Shown one piece after another: positions 63,540 to 64,000 of a stretch of 64,000 bases of DNA. Within the stretch, counting starts at the first letter, position 1. Each line of letters begins with the position of its first letter. The DNA is from Phylloscopus collybita (lineage: Eukaryota; Chordata; Aves; Passeriformes; Phylloscopidae), in assembly GCA_027886175.1 (NCBI GenBank), contig JAJNNQ010000003.1:5681501-5745500 (forward strand). The letters run 5' to 3'. The notes below the pieces were generated by a model. The model searched no databases. It was not told the DNA's origin and saw only the letters and a program-made list of their open reading frames with translations. The translations under genes were made by a program, and so were the position numbers.

Positions 63540-64000
63540 GGTGAAAGCTCACATCAGGCATTGTCTGAGCGTGCTGATCCCAGCAGGGCTGCACACCCAG
63601 CAGGGCCCACCTGGGGACACACAGTTCTGTGCCAGGAGAGCACAGGGGCTGCACAACAGCATTTAAAGGGCTCAGAGGAAAAGCAAAGTCAGATTGGTTA
63701 GATTGTGTTTTCTCTACAAAATGTTTAAGAATTAACTGAGTGTGGCCTTCTGTTAGGAATAGCAGTCACTGTTTAAATAGAGGTAAGAAATAGTTGCATT
63801 GTAGAATGTGTTCTTTTGTAGCATTTTTTTTTTTTATTGTTCTCTGGACAATAGAGATCTCCTTCAAAGATGCATCTAAGCCCATGTGGCAATCCTTGCT
63901 CATTTGTCTTTTATATTTCTACATCCCAATGAAAAGAGGCTTAAGACATAAATCAGTGTTCTGTCTCCTTCTGACTTGCCTGCACATTTGTGCATTTTTA
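63540..64000. other. Non-coding unique sequence
   Basis: It contains a two-copy cagcagggc motif (near 63580-63606) and a T run (63827-63836). No gene is recognised up to the window end. Confidence 0.5.

Overview
The window looks like nuclear DNA from a bird. It has no recognisable protein-coding gene and is best read as intronic or intergenic sequence. The main evidence is six 5'-truncated copies of a CR1-type LINE 3' end, with the typical avian motifs (ggttggaagggacc, ccctgcccatggcaggg, attctatgattctatg), plus one short fragment that opens like an avian ERVL-type LTR. Base composition is AT-rich, roughly 40 % GC by eye. Recognisable repeats are sparse, only a few percent, which also fits a bird. 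Order and species cannot be settled from the sequence; a songbird is plausible but not shown.

Layout. 1-6600: unique AT-rich DNA with a CR1 end (763-868) and an LTR fragment (904-957). 6623-7033: the longest CR1 copy, on the plus strand. 7034-22300: unique DNA with several A or T tracts, including a 41-base A run at 12585-12625. 22336-22511: a CR1 end next to a 57-base T run. 23224-23299: a small segment bounded by good splice signals but closed in all three frames. 29067-30053: the clearest unexplained structure, two 151-bp arms in inverted orientation that differ at only two positions and enclose 685 bp. That spacer holds a 15-base G run and LTR-promoter-like motifs. 35600-36500 and 38440-38790 are locally richer in GC and CpG. 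50940-51774: two CR1 ends pointing tail to tail. 58821-58871: an (ATT)17 microsatellite. 63432-63539: the last CR1 end.

No tRNA, rRNA, known microRNA, CRISPR array, operon or bacterial feature was seen. The open reading frames present are short, lack known domains and are mostly explained by chance or homopolymers. The exon-like segments reported are guesses from splice-site shape and reading frame only. No gene name is offered because nothing in the sequence supports one. The inverted repeat at 29-30 kb is the item most worth a second look.
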